From assembly GCA_965230245.1 (NCBI GenBank), contig OZ246000.1, forward strand, positions 1,612,001 through 1,676,000: a DNA stretch of 64,000 nt, given 5' to 3'. The notes beneath the pieces are model-generated. The model saw only the letters and a list, made by a program, of their open reading frames with translations. It was not told the DNA's origin and did not search any database. How positions within the stretch are numbered: the stretch's first letter is position 1; each line of letters begins with the position of its first letter. The position numbers and the translations under genes are program-made. The stretch comes from JAGNKE01 sp965230245 (GTDB lineage Bacteria; Pseudomonadota; Alphaproteobacteria; Micavibrionales; Micavibrionaceae). Positions 52,196-60,226 of this stretch are shown in pieces.

Positions 52196-53563
52196 ATGAA
52201 AAAGGAGAGACGTTTGGAGGCCAAGACGCCGAAAACGAATTACAAGGATTTGTCCAAGAAGATCAAAACTACGGTCTTTTACGCGAATCTGAATATGATG
52301 CCATGGTGGAAGGCGTGGATCGTCCACGCTGTTCGGATTATGTATGCCATTACGCAAGATATCATCGAAGACCGCATCACGATGCGCGCAACATCTCTTG
52401 TATACACAACGCTTTTATCGATTGTACCGACACTTGCAATTGTTTTCTCTGTTTTACGTGCCTTTGATTATCAGGAAAAACTAAAAGAGAGTCTGGAAAG
52501 TTTTGTCGCGCCCATGGGCGAGCGCGGTGCCGAGATTACCGACTATATTATGCAACTTGTCGAGCGTGTTGATCCTGGCGTTCTCGGATCTGTCGGTTTG
52601 GTTTTTTTGATCTATGCCATCATCTCTATGGTCAGTAAGGTCGAAGGTTCGATCAATGAAATATGGGGCGTAGACTCCCACAGGCCGCTTGTACGACGTT
52701 TCACAGATTATTTAAGCGCCGTCATCCTCGGCCCGTTTTTGATTATCATTGTTCTCGGGATCATGGCGAACTTCTTCTCCGGTGCGGCCGCCGAAGCCAT
52801 CCCCGGCATGTCGCAAGCCAGCGAAATTATCAATATTGCACTGCCCAACGCGCTGATAATATTTATCTTCCTGTTCCTTTATAAGGCATTGCCGAATGAC
52901 CGCGTATCTCTTGTCTCCGCGCTGATCGGTGCAATCTGCGCTTGTCTGCTCTGGCAGCTAGGAAGTTGGGCATTCTCTTACTTTGTTGCGTCGTCCTCAC
53001 GCCTTGCGGAACTCTATTCTGTCTTCGCCACAATCATCATCTTCTTCATTTGGCTGAATTTTGCATGGCTGACCATTTTGATCGGGGCGAGCATCACCTA
53101 TTATCACCAATATCCTTTGGAAGCGGTCTCCCGTAACTTTTTGCGCACACCTGCAGCGATGGACTTACGTCGTCTGTCTGTCGAAATAGCACTGCTCATT
53201 GCCAAAAGCTTCAAGGAAGGCGAAAAACCGTGGAGCGCGGAAGCGATGGCTGAGCGCCTGAACGTTCCTAAAAAACTGGTTGATCACGTGCTTTCTTCTA
53301 TGGAAAGAAACAGGCTCATTTACGCGATAGACAGCCGCCCGCAAGGGTTTGTATTTGCACATCCGCTTCGTGACATCACGGTCAAGAAAGTCATCGACGC
53401 ATCTAAAATAGCTGAGTCACCGCTCTTCAATCGCCAGCCTGTCTCAGGAATCGACTCCCTTCTTTGCAAGGTCAACGAAGCGGAAAGAGACATTTTGAAA
53501 AGTGTGACGCTTGAAAGCCTGCTCGAAGAGCAGGAACAAAAGAAATCTGCAGATAAAGAATAA
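52196..53563 (+). CDS. YihY/BrkB-family membrane protein
   Basis: 455 residues from ATG 52196; a TTG at 52214 has a much better AAGGAGA (52202-52208) five bases upstream and is an alternative start. Six membrane segments span about 30-310, with the BrkB core RATSLVYTTLLSIVPTLAI, VEGSINEIWGV, ALPNDRVSL, LWQLGSWAFSYFV and the final IIIFFIWLNFAWLTILIGA. A C-terminal cytoplasmic winged-helix-like region follows (WSAEAMAERLNVPKKLVDHVLSSMERNRLIY). The family's role is unsettled. It is convergent with the repeat protein at 53577. Confidence 0.85.
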   Translation: MKKERRLEAKTPKTNYKDLSKKIKTTVFYANLNMMPWWKAWIVHAVRIMYAITQDIIEDRITMRATSLVYTTLLSIVPTLAIVFSVLRAFDYQEKLKESLESFVAPMGERGAEITDYIMQLVERVDPGVLGSVGLVFLIYAIISMVSKVEGSINEIWGVDSHRPLVRRFTDYLSAVILGPFLIIIVLGIMANFFSGAAAEAIPGMSQASEIINIALPNALIIFIFLFLYKALPNDRVSLVSALIGAICACLLWQLGSWAFSYFVASSSRLAELYSVFATIIIFFIWLNFAWLTILIGASITYYHQYPLEAVSRNFLRTPAAMDLRRLSVEIALLIAKSFKEGEKPWSAEAMAERLNVPKKLVDHVLSSMERNRLIYAIDSRPQGFVFAHPLRDITVKKVIDASKIAESPLFNRQPVSGIDSLLCKVNEAERDILKSVTLESLLEEQEQKKSADKE

Positions 53564-53576
53564 TCTGAACGGTTGC

Positions 53577-55880
53577 TTATGCGTTTCGGTAAGCCGGAAC
53601 AATAACAGGCGTATCCGCAAGCTCGAGAGTAGCATCTTGCTCAACATCTTTGGAAGCCGCCGCTGCAACCTCATCATAACCTTCACCGTCGCCGAACGCC
53701 GCAGCAAGCGCATTAGGCTGTGCTTCTTTGGCTTCTGAAAAGGCAACGCGTGTTTCTTCGTTATAAATACCGTTGACTTCGGTCTCGTAACCGATCGCAT
53801 TCAAACCATATTGGGCAATCTGTACTCCGATCTGCGGATCTGTGCTTGCCGCAGCCTCAGCATCAACGGCCAAGGGCGCAAAACTATCATTAATCGCCGC
53901 AATAATAACTTCGGGACGCGTACGAGCCTCCTCACGCAGACCTTCAAGCGTCCGTCCTTCCATAGCGGCCACAAAATCAGGATGACCGGGATCATCAAGA
54001 ACCCCATCGTAGTGACCGAGCAAAACCATCAAGGCTTGTGTCTCTTCGAAGATCGCACGATCACCGACAACTGTGACTGTCTCAAGGCGATCGTCACCTG
54101 CTGTGGCGTCAGGAGCAGCTGGATCTTGGGCAATAGTAAGATCATCCGCTTCAAATTTGGATGCCACATATCCTTTCAGGATGCCGATATCCTCAGCAAA
54201 ATCCGAACCTTCCGGCGCACTGGCAACAAGCGCATCCAGTCTTGAAGGCTCAGCATATTCGACGATTGCACGCAATGCGCCCTCTCCAAGATTGTCCAGT
54301 CTTTCAGGGTTAGCTTCAAGATAGCGCATGAGCGCGGCCGTACTGTTTTCCTGAAAATCTCTATCAACAACGCCGGCGTCAAACCCGACCGTATTCAGGG
54401 CGGTTTGCAGTCGTCCTGCATCCTCGGGAGGAATTGTATTCTGCCCGATAATTGACCGGATCGTGGCATTCGCAATATCAACTTCAGTACCGCCGCCGCG
54501 AATGGCATTCACCTGTTCTTCGAAACGACCCCCATCAGGCGCCGCAGCGATCAAAGGCTGAATTTGTTCGGAGTCTGTATATTCCATCAGGCGTCGCATC
54601 GGGTCACTGCCTATCGCAAGATTTTCCAGCTCACTCGGATTAGCCTCTAAATAACGAACAACGGCACCTGCCGTAATGGAACGGAAGTCACGATCAACAT
54701 TACCCGCCTCAAAACCTTCCGCATTCAAAGCAGCTTGCAAATGACCGACATCCTCAAAGGAAAGCTGGTCCTTCTGCAGGTAAAGGCGAATGGCTTCAAT
54801 ATTTTCATTAACTGTTGCCGTTGTTTCCACTGATCCCTCCGACAAATCGGCAGGAACGATTTCCGGCTCGGCAGTTTCATCAAGCCCTGCAACAAGAACC
54901 CCGGCTTCTGTACCTTCGGCTCCCGGCACAGGCTTTGTGAAACCATAGCTGGTCTCTAATTGGGCATAAAGTGCTGCGGGGTCAGGAGAAGCGTCAACAA
55001 TCGCAGCAATCTTTGCAGCCTCGCCGTATTCTGTCAAAGGCTCCCAGATATCATCACTCATTGTGGCAATCAATTCGGGATTGGACTCCAGATAGGACAG
55101 TGTCGCAGCGGATGTAATCGCATGCGCATCCGCATCAACCCGTCCGCTCAGATATCCCATAGAATTCAAAGAAGCTTGTAATTTCCACCAGTCCTCATAA
55201 CTGGGGGCATCCTTGGAAATAACCTCTGCTATAGTCTGTTCTGCCAAAGGACGTCTGAAAAGTTCCTGCGCTTCCTCGGCAGAAAATTCTGTTTGTCCTT
55301 CGGGGGTAGGCACACCATCATAAAATAATGAAATAGCAAATTGTTCGAGTTCTGCGTTTTGAGCACCGATTTGTGACGCAGGGTACAAACCTTGCACAGC
55401 AAGCATTGCAACTTGATGTCTGCGGGCCAAATCCATATCGTCTTGATTCGAAAGATCCAGATCTTGACTGCTATACACGTAAAGTCGATTGCTGGCAAAA
55501 AATGGATTTTGAAGTAGTTCAACTTGTAAACGCTGTGGATCTCCATGAACGGATAAAGCTTCTAAAGCGGGGGCTCCTACTGCCGGTTCGCGAAACGCAA
55601 TACTCTCGGGCAGGAATGTAATCATTGCATTCGCAAGGTTCGCATCCATCTCGCCGTTAATCTCGCCTTCGTAATACCCGAAAGTCTGAAGATGGGTTTT
55701 CATCGCCGTAATATCTTCGGCCGTGTAACTCTCATGCTGACGGAGATATTGGTCGAGACTCTGCCGCAGAGCGATCCAGTCGGGTTCTGCGCCTGCCGCT
55801 CCTGTTTCACCCAAAATCTGATCGATACGCGCTAGCGTAGCGTCAAAATCTTCACTTGTTGGATTATCTTCTCTTGCCAT
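53577..55880 (-). CDS. six-unit peptidoglycan-binding-like repeat protein
   Basis: 767 residues, very acidic, with no signal peptide. Units resembling the PG_binding_1 fold (L-Q-x-x-L-N-x-x-G-F-x-A-G-x-V-D-x-D) occur at about 64-88, 234-266, 381-413, 491-523, 615-640 and 690-716; the third and fourth are the best preserved and exactly 110 residues apart. Between units lies a second recurrent segment (YLEANP followed by an M-E-Y/V-E-Y-A helix). The N-terminal 60 residues are helical. Binding to peptidoglycan is a fold-level guess. How it would leave the cytoplasm is unclear. A 14-base palindrome lies 20 bases upstream. Confidence 0.65.
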   Translation of the reverse strand: MAREDNPTSEDFDATLARIDQILGETGAAGAEPDWIALRQSLDQYLRQHESYTAEDITAMKTHLQTFGYYEGEINGEMDANLANAMITFLPESIAFREPAVGAPALEALSVHGDPQRLQVELLQNPFFASNRLYVYSSQDLDLSNQDDMDLARRHQVAMLAVQGLYPASQIGAQNAELEQFAISLFYDGVPTPEGQTEFSAEEAQELFRRPLAEQTIAEVISKDAPSYEDWWKLQASLNSMGYLSGRVDADAHAITSAATLSYLESNPELIATMSDDIWEPLTEYGEAAKIAAIVDASPDPAALYAQLETSYGFTKPVPGAEGTEAGVLVAGLDETAEPEIVPADLSEGSVETTATVNENIEAIRLYLQKDQLSFEDVGHLQAALNAEGFEAGNVDRDFRSITAGAVVRYLEANPSELENLAIGSDPMRRLMEYTDSEQIQPLIAAAPDGGRFEEQVNAIRGGGTEVDIANATIRSIIGQNTIPPEDAGRLQTALNTVGFDAGVVDRDFQENSTAALMRYLEANPERLDNLGEGALRAIVEYAEPSRLDALVASAPEGSDFAEDIGILKGYVASKFEADDLTIAQDPAAPDATAGDDRLETVTVVGDRAIFEETQALMVLLGHYDGVLDDPGHPDFVAAMEGRTLEGLREEARTRPEVIIAAINDSFAPLAVDAEAAASTDPQIGVQIAQYGLNAIGYETEVNGIYNEETRVAFSEAKEAQPNALAAAFGDGEGYDEVAAAASKDVEQDATLELADTPVIVPAYRNA

Positions 55881-55900
55881 TTTCTCACCCTTGATGCCCC

Positions 55901-55914
55901 AAAATAATTATTTT
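55901..55914. promoter_or_regulatory. perfect 14-base palindrome
   Basis: AAAATAATTATTTT reads the same on both strands. It is 20 bases before the start of the repeat protein gene (55880, leftward) and about 150 bases before the KAP NTPase gene, in an AT-rich 182-base gap. It could be a repressor site, though AT-rich palindromes also occur by chance. Confidence 0.3.
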
Positions 55915-56062
55915 CATGTTTTCTTTTAGGCTTTCATCAACCATATTATGCAATCATACGAAAAAAAACAAACTTTATGAGCAATATTCAGCATTTTTTT
56001 GAAAAGGCATAAATGAGAAAGAATAGGTCTTAAGGCACTGTTTTTTCTGGTACTTTTGAATT

Positions 56063-57481
56063 ATGAGCAGCAATATCACGAATTTAGAGCCTCCCAAAAA
56101 CCAGTTTACAGCCTGGAAAGAGGATAAATTAGATCGCGTAAAGGTCGCGGATCACCTTAACTCAGTGATCAAAAACATTGAGCAACCGTTCTTGATCGCC
56201 ATAAACGCAACTTACGGTAGTGGAAAAACGTTTTTCATGAAAAACTGGCATCGCCAGATGCAGGAAGAAGCCAGAAATGTGGTGTTTTTCAACGCATGGA
56301 GCAGCGAATTGACGGATGATCCAATCGTGGCGCTGATCGCGGAAATAAAGGCGCAAATTCCGAAATTGGCCTCCGAAGACATGCAAGCCAGATTGTATCA
56401 ATTACTGGACATCGCATCGCCATATATTGCCCGCAAACTCCCCGAAGAACAAAACGGTGAAAACGAAGGGCTAAACATCGCCCGTCAGAAACTCCAGAAA
56501 CACGAAAAAATCATGGAAGCCATGCAGACGTTCCGGCGAGGGTTAATGTCTCTGGTCAGTGAGCTGGGTGAGCACGAGCAGCATTCAGATCGTCAAAAAG
56601 TCGTCATTCTCGTGGATGAACTCGATCGTTGCCGCCCCGATTACGCCATCGAAATTCTGGAATGCCTGCGTCATCTTTTCTACGTTCCCGGCGTTGTGAT
56701 TGTTCTGGCCGTTGATAAAAAACAGTTGCGCAACACGATTGCGGGCATTTATGGCGGAGAAGCCTCGGGCGAGGGATATTTACGCAAATTTATCGACTGG
56801 GAACTCAGCTTCCCCGAACCACCTTACGGTCTCTTCGCAAAACATCTTTATGTCCATTCAGGAGTGAAGGATACGGGCATATTCCTTGAGGGGCGCGACC
56901 CGTACAAAGGAGAGGAACATTTAATCGAGGGCTTCGCCTTCTTTGCGGATATGCTAAACCTGACTCTGCGCCAGCAGGTGCATTGTTTCACCGAAATCAA
57001 TTTGATTGCAAAACAGCTCAAGAAAGACGGTAAGGCTGATAAAGTCTTCGGCTTTCTGCTTGCCGCAATGGTCGCCAGCAAAATGGCGTACAGCGACCAT
57101 CTGAGCAAATATGTCTTCGGCTATATCCCGATCACGGATTTTCTGCGTGAGCTAGAAGAACCGGGAATGGAAACCATAAAAAAATACTTACGCGTCTCAT
57201 GGCTTGATTTCAAAATGCGATTGCATGCATGGTTCACAACTGAAGAAGAGGCCGAGATCATGCGCGCTGAAATGTCAGAAATCGACAAGGAAATCAATGA
57301 GATGATCGAAAGCCGCGTGATGAACAGCCGCGAACTCCCCTTGAAAAACCGTAAACACTATCTCAGCGGTGTTCTGGCAACTTACGACCAGTTAGATAAG
57401 AATGGCCTTCAGGAAGGGCAAGGGTCCGCCGCACAAGCCATCTACATGGACGTTGAAAAAGCATCTTTCCTGACCGCGTAA
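56063..57481 (+). CDS. KAP-family P-loop NTPase
   Basis: 472 residues. The KAP signature is clear: Walker A ATYGSGKT with Lys55, FFNAWSSELTDDPIVAL just after it, Walker B VVILVDELDRCRPDYA and the VLAVDKKQL sensor-like segment. The transmembrane helices that many KAP proteins carry inside the P-loop domain are not evident, so it is probably soluble. KAP NTPases are often found with phage-defence or membrane-signalling genes. Here it is solitary between a divergent repeat protein and icd, so no partner can be named. Confidence 0.85.
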   Translation: MSSNITNLEPPKNQFTAWKEDKLDRVKVADHLNSVIKNIEQPFLIAINATYGSGKTFFMKNWHRQMQEEARNVVFFNAWSSELTDDPIVALIAEIKAQIPKLASEDMQARLYQLLDIASPYIARKLPEEQNGENEGLNIARQKLQKHEKIMEAMQTFRRGLMSLVSELGEHEQHSDRQKVVILVDELDRCRPDYAIEILECLRHLFYVPGVVIVLAVDKKQLRNTIAGIYGGEASGEGYLRKFIDWELSFPEPPYGLFAKHLYVHSGVKDTGIFLEGRDPYKGEEHLIEGFAFFADMLNLTLRQQVHCFTEINLIAKQLKKDGKADKVFGFLLAAMVASKMAYSDHLSKYVFGYIPITDFLRELEEPGMETIKKYLRVSWLDFKMRLHAWFTTEEEAEIMRAEMSEIDKEINEMIESRVMNSRELPLKNRKHYLSGVLATYDQLDKNGLQEGQGSAAQAIYMDVEKASFLTA

Positions 57482-57628
57482 GCTCGTACGGGTATCTTAG
57501 CGGCACATCCATTTTTAGCGTGTATCCATTCAGCCCCCTCAAACGGAACGCGCTTTATCACTAAAAAAGAATCATGCTAGTTTTCTTCCGACACAGTTTT
57601 TCAGATTCAAAAACCTAAGGATACGAAC

Positions 57629-58846
57629 ATGGCAAAAATCAAGGTCGACACACCCGTAGTAGAAATCGACGGCGACGAAATGACACGCATCATCTGGGAC
57701 TTCATCAAGAACAGCCTGATTTTGCCCTACCTTGATATCGATCTGAAATATTACGACCTATCGATCCAGAACCGTGACGCCACCGACGACCAAGTCACCG
57801 TCGATGCGGCAAAGGCCATACAGCAATACGGCGTTGGCATCAAATGCGCGACTATCACGCCGGACGAAGCGCGTGTAAAGGAATTCAACCTCAAGAAAAT
57901 GTGGCGCTCTCCGAACGGAACCATCCGCAACATTCTGGGTGGAACGATTTTCCGCGCCCCGATAACCTGTTCCAATGTACCGCGCTACGTCCCCGGCTGG
58001 GAAAAGCCGATCACCATCGGCCGCCATGCCTTCGGTGACCAGTACAAAGCCACCGACCTCAAAATTCCCGGCCCCGGAAAACTGACGCTGACCTACGTCC
58101 CCGCCGACGGCGGCGAGCCGCAGGAACATGAAATTTTTGATTTCCCCTCAAGCGGCGTGGCAATGGGCATGTACAACCTCGATGACAGCATCGAAGGCTT
58201 CGCCCGCTCCAGTTTTAACTACGCTCTGATGCGCGGCGAACCGCTTTACATGTCCACCAAGAATACGATCCTCAAACAATATGACGGCCGCTTCATTGAA
58301 ATCTTCCAGAGAATTTACGACGAAGAATTCAAAACCGAGTTTGAGAAAAGAGACCTTTGGTACGAACACCGCCTGATCGACGATATGGTTGCACAAGCCA
58401 TAAAATCCAATGGCGGCTTTGTCTGGGCCTGTAAAAACTACGATGGCGACGTCCAATCGGATATCATCGCGCAAGGGTTCGGCTCACTCGGCCTTATGAC
58501 CTCCGTCCTGCTGACGCCCGATGGAAAAACGGTCGAGGCTGAAGCCGCACACGGAACGGTCACAAGACACTACCGCCTGCATCAGGAAGGCAAGCCGACC
58601 TCAACCAATCCGATAGCCTCGATCTTCGCATGGACCAGCGGCCTGAAATACCGTGGAAAATTCGATAACAACGATGCTCTGGTTGAATTCTGTGAACTGC
58701 TCGAAGACGTCTGTGTCAAAACAGTAGAGCAGGGGCACATGACCAAGGATTTGGCATTACTCGTCGGCAAGGATCAGAAATTCCTCACCACACAGGAATT
58801 CCTCGACAAACTCGTCGAGAACCTTGAGGCCAGAAAAGCGGCATAA
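57629..58846 (+). CDS. icd: NADP-dependent isocitrate dehydrogenase, eukaryotic-type
   Basis: 405 residues, the length of the IDH1/2-like dimeric group (subfamily II) common in alphaproteobacteria. Motifs are VEIDGDEMTRIIW at the N-terminus, SPNGTIRNILGGTIFRAPI (isocitrate-binding Ser/Asn/Arg), DDMVAQAIKSNGGFVWACKNYDGDVQSD with catalytic metal-binding Asp residues, and HGTVTRHYR plus NPIASIFAW for NADP. It decarboxylates isocitrate to 2-oxoglutarate in the TCA cycle. AAGGATA precedes the ATG. It is a single-gene unit. Confidence 0.96.
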   Translation: MAKIKVDTPVVEIDGDEMTRIIWDFIKNSLILPYLDIDLKYYDLSIQNRDATDDQVTVDAAKAIQQYGVGIKCATITPDEARVKEFNLKKMWRSPNGTIRNILGGTIFRAPITCSNVPRYVPGWEKPITIGRHAFGDQYKATDLKIPGPGKLTLTYVPADGGEPQEHEIFDFPSSGVAMGMYNLDDSIEGFARSSFNYALMRGEPLYMSTKNTILKQYDGRFIEIFQRIYDEEFKTEFEKRDLWYEHRLIDDMVAQAIKSNGGFVWACKNYDGDVQSDIIAQGFGSLGLMTSVLLTPDGKTVEAEAAHGTVTRHYRLHQEGKPTSTNPIASIFAWTSGLKYRGKFDNNDALVEFCELLEDVCVKTVEQGHMTKDLALLVGKDQKFLTTQEFLDKLVENLEARKAA

Positions 58847-58868
58847 GGATCATGGCTTATATCTTGCC

Positions 58869-59357
58869 TTACTTGACGCCGATCAGAACACTGAAGTTTT
58901 CGTCTCTGACCTGAAACGCACATTCCTGCATATGCGTGAATTTGCTGTTCTTTTGTTCGCTGATGAAATGCTCGATATGCGGTTGTGACATAATGAAATG
59001 ATAGCCGTTTTCATTCAGCTCACGCTTGACACCGTTCGCAGTAACATTTGCAATTTCTGACACCGCATCTTCGTAAGAGGATTCATGGCTGCCTAGAATA
59101 GGGCCGTAAATTTTACGCATAATCGGCATCAAAAGCATTCGGGGAAAGGTAAAACGAAGATGCAGGGAAGTGTTATCGGCCTCTGTCAGGGTAACAGTCA
59201 CGATCAGATCATCATCATTCAAACCGTCCTGACGAAAGTCGGATTCCATGATGTTCTCTTCGAACATGGTCTCAAAGATCATAAAAACCTGATCCCGCAC
59301 AACACGCGGAATTAATTCTGAAATATCGGACTGAATGTTATGAATTTTCCCCACCAC
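58869..59357 (-). CDS. CheX/CheC-like chemotaxis phosphatase domain protein
   Basis: 162 residues. It contains the CheC/CheX phosphatase signature D-x3-E-x2-N followed after 21 residues by Pro: Asp in EDAVSEIANV, then P in MSQPH. The surrounding strands (DLIVTVTLTE, LHLRFTFPRMLLMPIMRKIYG) fit the fold. Such proteins dephosphorylate CheY-like response regulators. No chemotaxis genes are nearby, so the target regulator is unknown. It converges with icd and diverges from the YfiR-like gene across a repeat-rich gap. Confidence 0.7.
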   Translation of the reverse strand: MVGKIHNIQSDISELIPRVVRDQVFMIFETMFEENIMESDFRQDGLNDDDLIVTVTLTEADNTSLHLRFTFPRMLLMPIMRKIYGPILGSHESSYEDAVSEIANVTANGVKRELNENGYHFIMSQPHIEHFISEQKNSKFTHMQECAFQVRDENFSVLIGVK

Positions 59358-59441
59358 ACACCAGCTTGGTTGTCAAAACCGACGCCTTCACATGCCAGTA
59401 TTGCCCAAATACCAGACACTCACAAGCATCGAGTCCTTTAA

Positions 59442-59586
59442 ATAAGGATCACCTTATATTTTCAACAATAAGAGTTAAGGAAAATATAATGTTAACCTAT
59501 TGTTACAAAAAAGAAATAGCGCATCTTTACAAATAAATCTTTCCTAAGGACTCTTGTCTTAATCTGTGAATTGTGTTTTCCTTAAC
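59442..59586. promoter_or_regulatory. inverted-repeat cluster upstream of the YfiR-like/TonB receptor operon
   Basis: The 269-base gap carries ATAAGG-ATCA-CCTTAT (59442-59457), a 10-base inverted repeat TTATATTTTC/GAAAATATAA (59454-59463 and 59480-59489), and GTTAAGGAAAA (59474-59484) whose exact complement TTTTCCTTAAC recurs at 59576-59586. TCCT-A-AGGA lies between. The shared core TAAGG/CCTTA suggests several sites for one regulator. Confidence 0.45.
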
Positions 59587-59626
59587 GTGCAGTCGTCCTG
59601 GCTGTTTGAATTTCCTTACGGCTTAA

Positions 59627-60217
59627 ATGATGCGCAACGCAGCCAAAAACACGTTTTGGAACACTAGAAAGAGCATATTAACGCTCGTTTTTCTGCTTAC
59701 GTACTGCATGAGCAGTGGCCTCGCCTATGCTCAGGATTTGAACATGCAGAATGAACAGGAAGCAAAGGCTTTTCTGCGCTCTCTGAACTATATCCGCGGC
59801 CTTGACCGCCATACCGAAGAAACCGTGATCGGCGTGTTGTACAGCACATCAGTAGACCGCAGTCGAATTGATGCGGATGTTGCAATGAACAGAATTTCAG
59901 AAGCTTTAAAGAAAAACCCGACAAAGGCAACAGTCGAAACAAGAATTATCGCGCTCGAAGACATGGCGCAGGAAAAAAACATCGATATTTTAATGATAAA
60001 TGCATCGCTTTACCCGAAATACAGCGAGTTAAAAGAAATTGCAGAAAAAAATAAAATATTAAACATAAGCATGGATCCTGCTTGCGCCGAGCAAGAATCC
60101 TGCGCAATCAGCATTCACGTTGGTAAAGGCGTTGAAATTTTTTTAAACGAAAAAGCATTAACACGCAGCGGCTATGACGTAGACGCTGCATTTCGCTTTA
60201 TGGCGACACGTATTTAG
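59627..60217 (+). CDS. YfiR-like (DUF4154) periplasmic protein
   Basis: 196 residues with a signal peptide (ILTLVFLLTYCMSSGLAYA). The domain pattern, VIGVLYST near the start of the mature core, DILMINASLY in the middle and an end of SIHVGKGVEIFLNEKALTRSGYDVDAAFRFM, resembles YfiR/DUF4154 proteins, which in Pseudomonas bind and restrain a periplasmic sensor and are often encoded beside a TonB receptor and a histidine kinase or cyclase. Two cysteines (PACAEQESCA) may form a disulfide as in YfiR. It starts nine bases before the TonB receptor gene. Two adjacent ATG codons; no clear ribosome-binding site. Confidence 0.6.
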   Translation: MMRNAAKNTFWNTRKSILTLVFLLTYCMSSGLAYAQDLNMQNEQEAKAFLRSLNYIRGLDRHTEETVIGVLYSTSVDRSRIDADVAMNRISEALKKNPTKATVETRIIALEDMAQEKNIDILMINASLYPKYSELKEIAEKNKILNISMDPACAEQESCAISIHVGKGVEIFLNEKALTRSGYDVDAAFRFMATRI

Positions 60218-60226
60218 AGGGGCACC

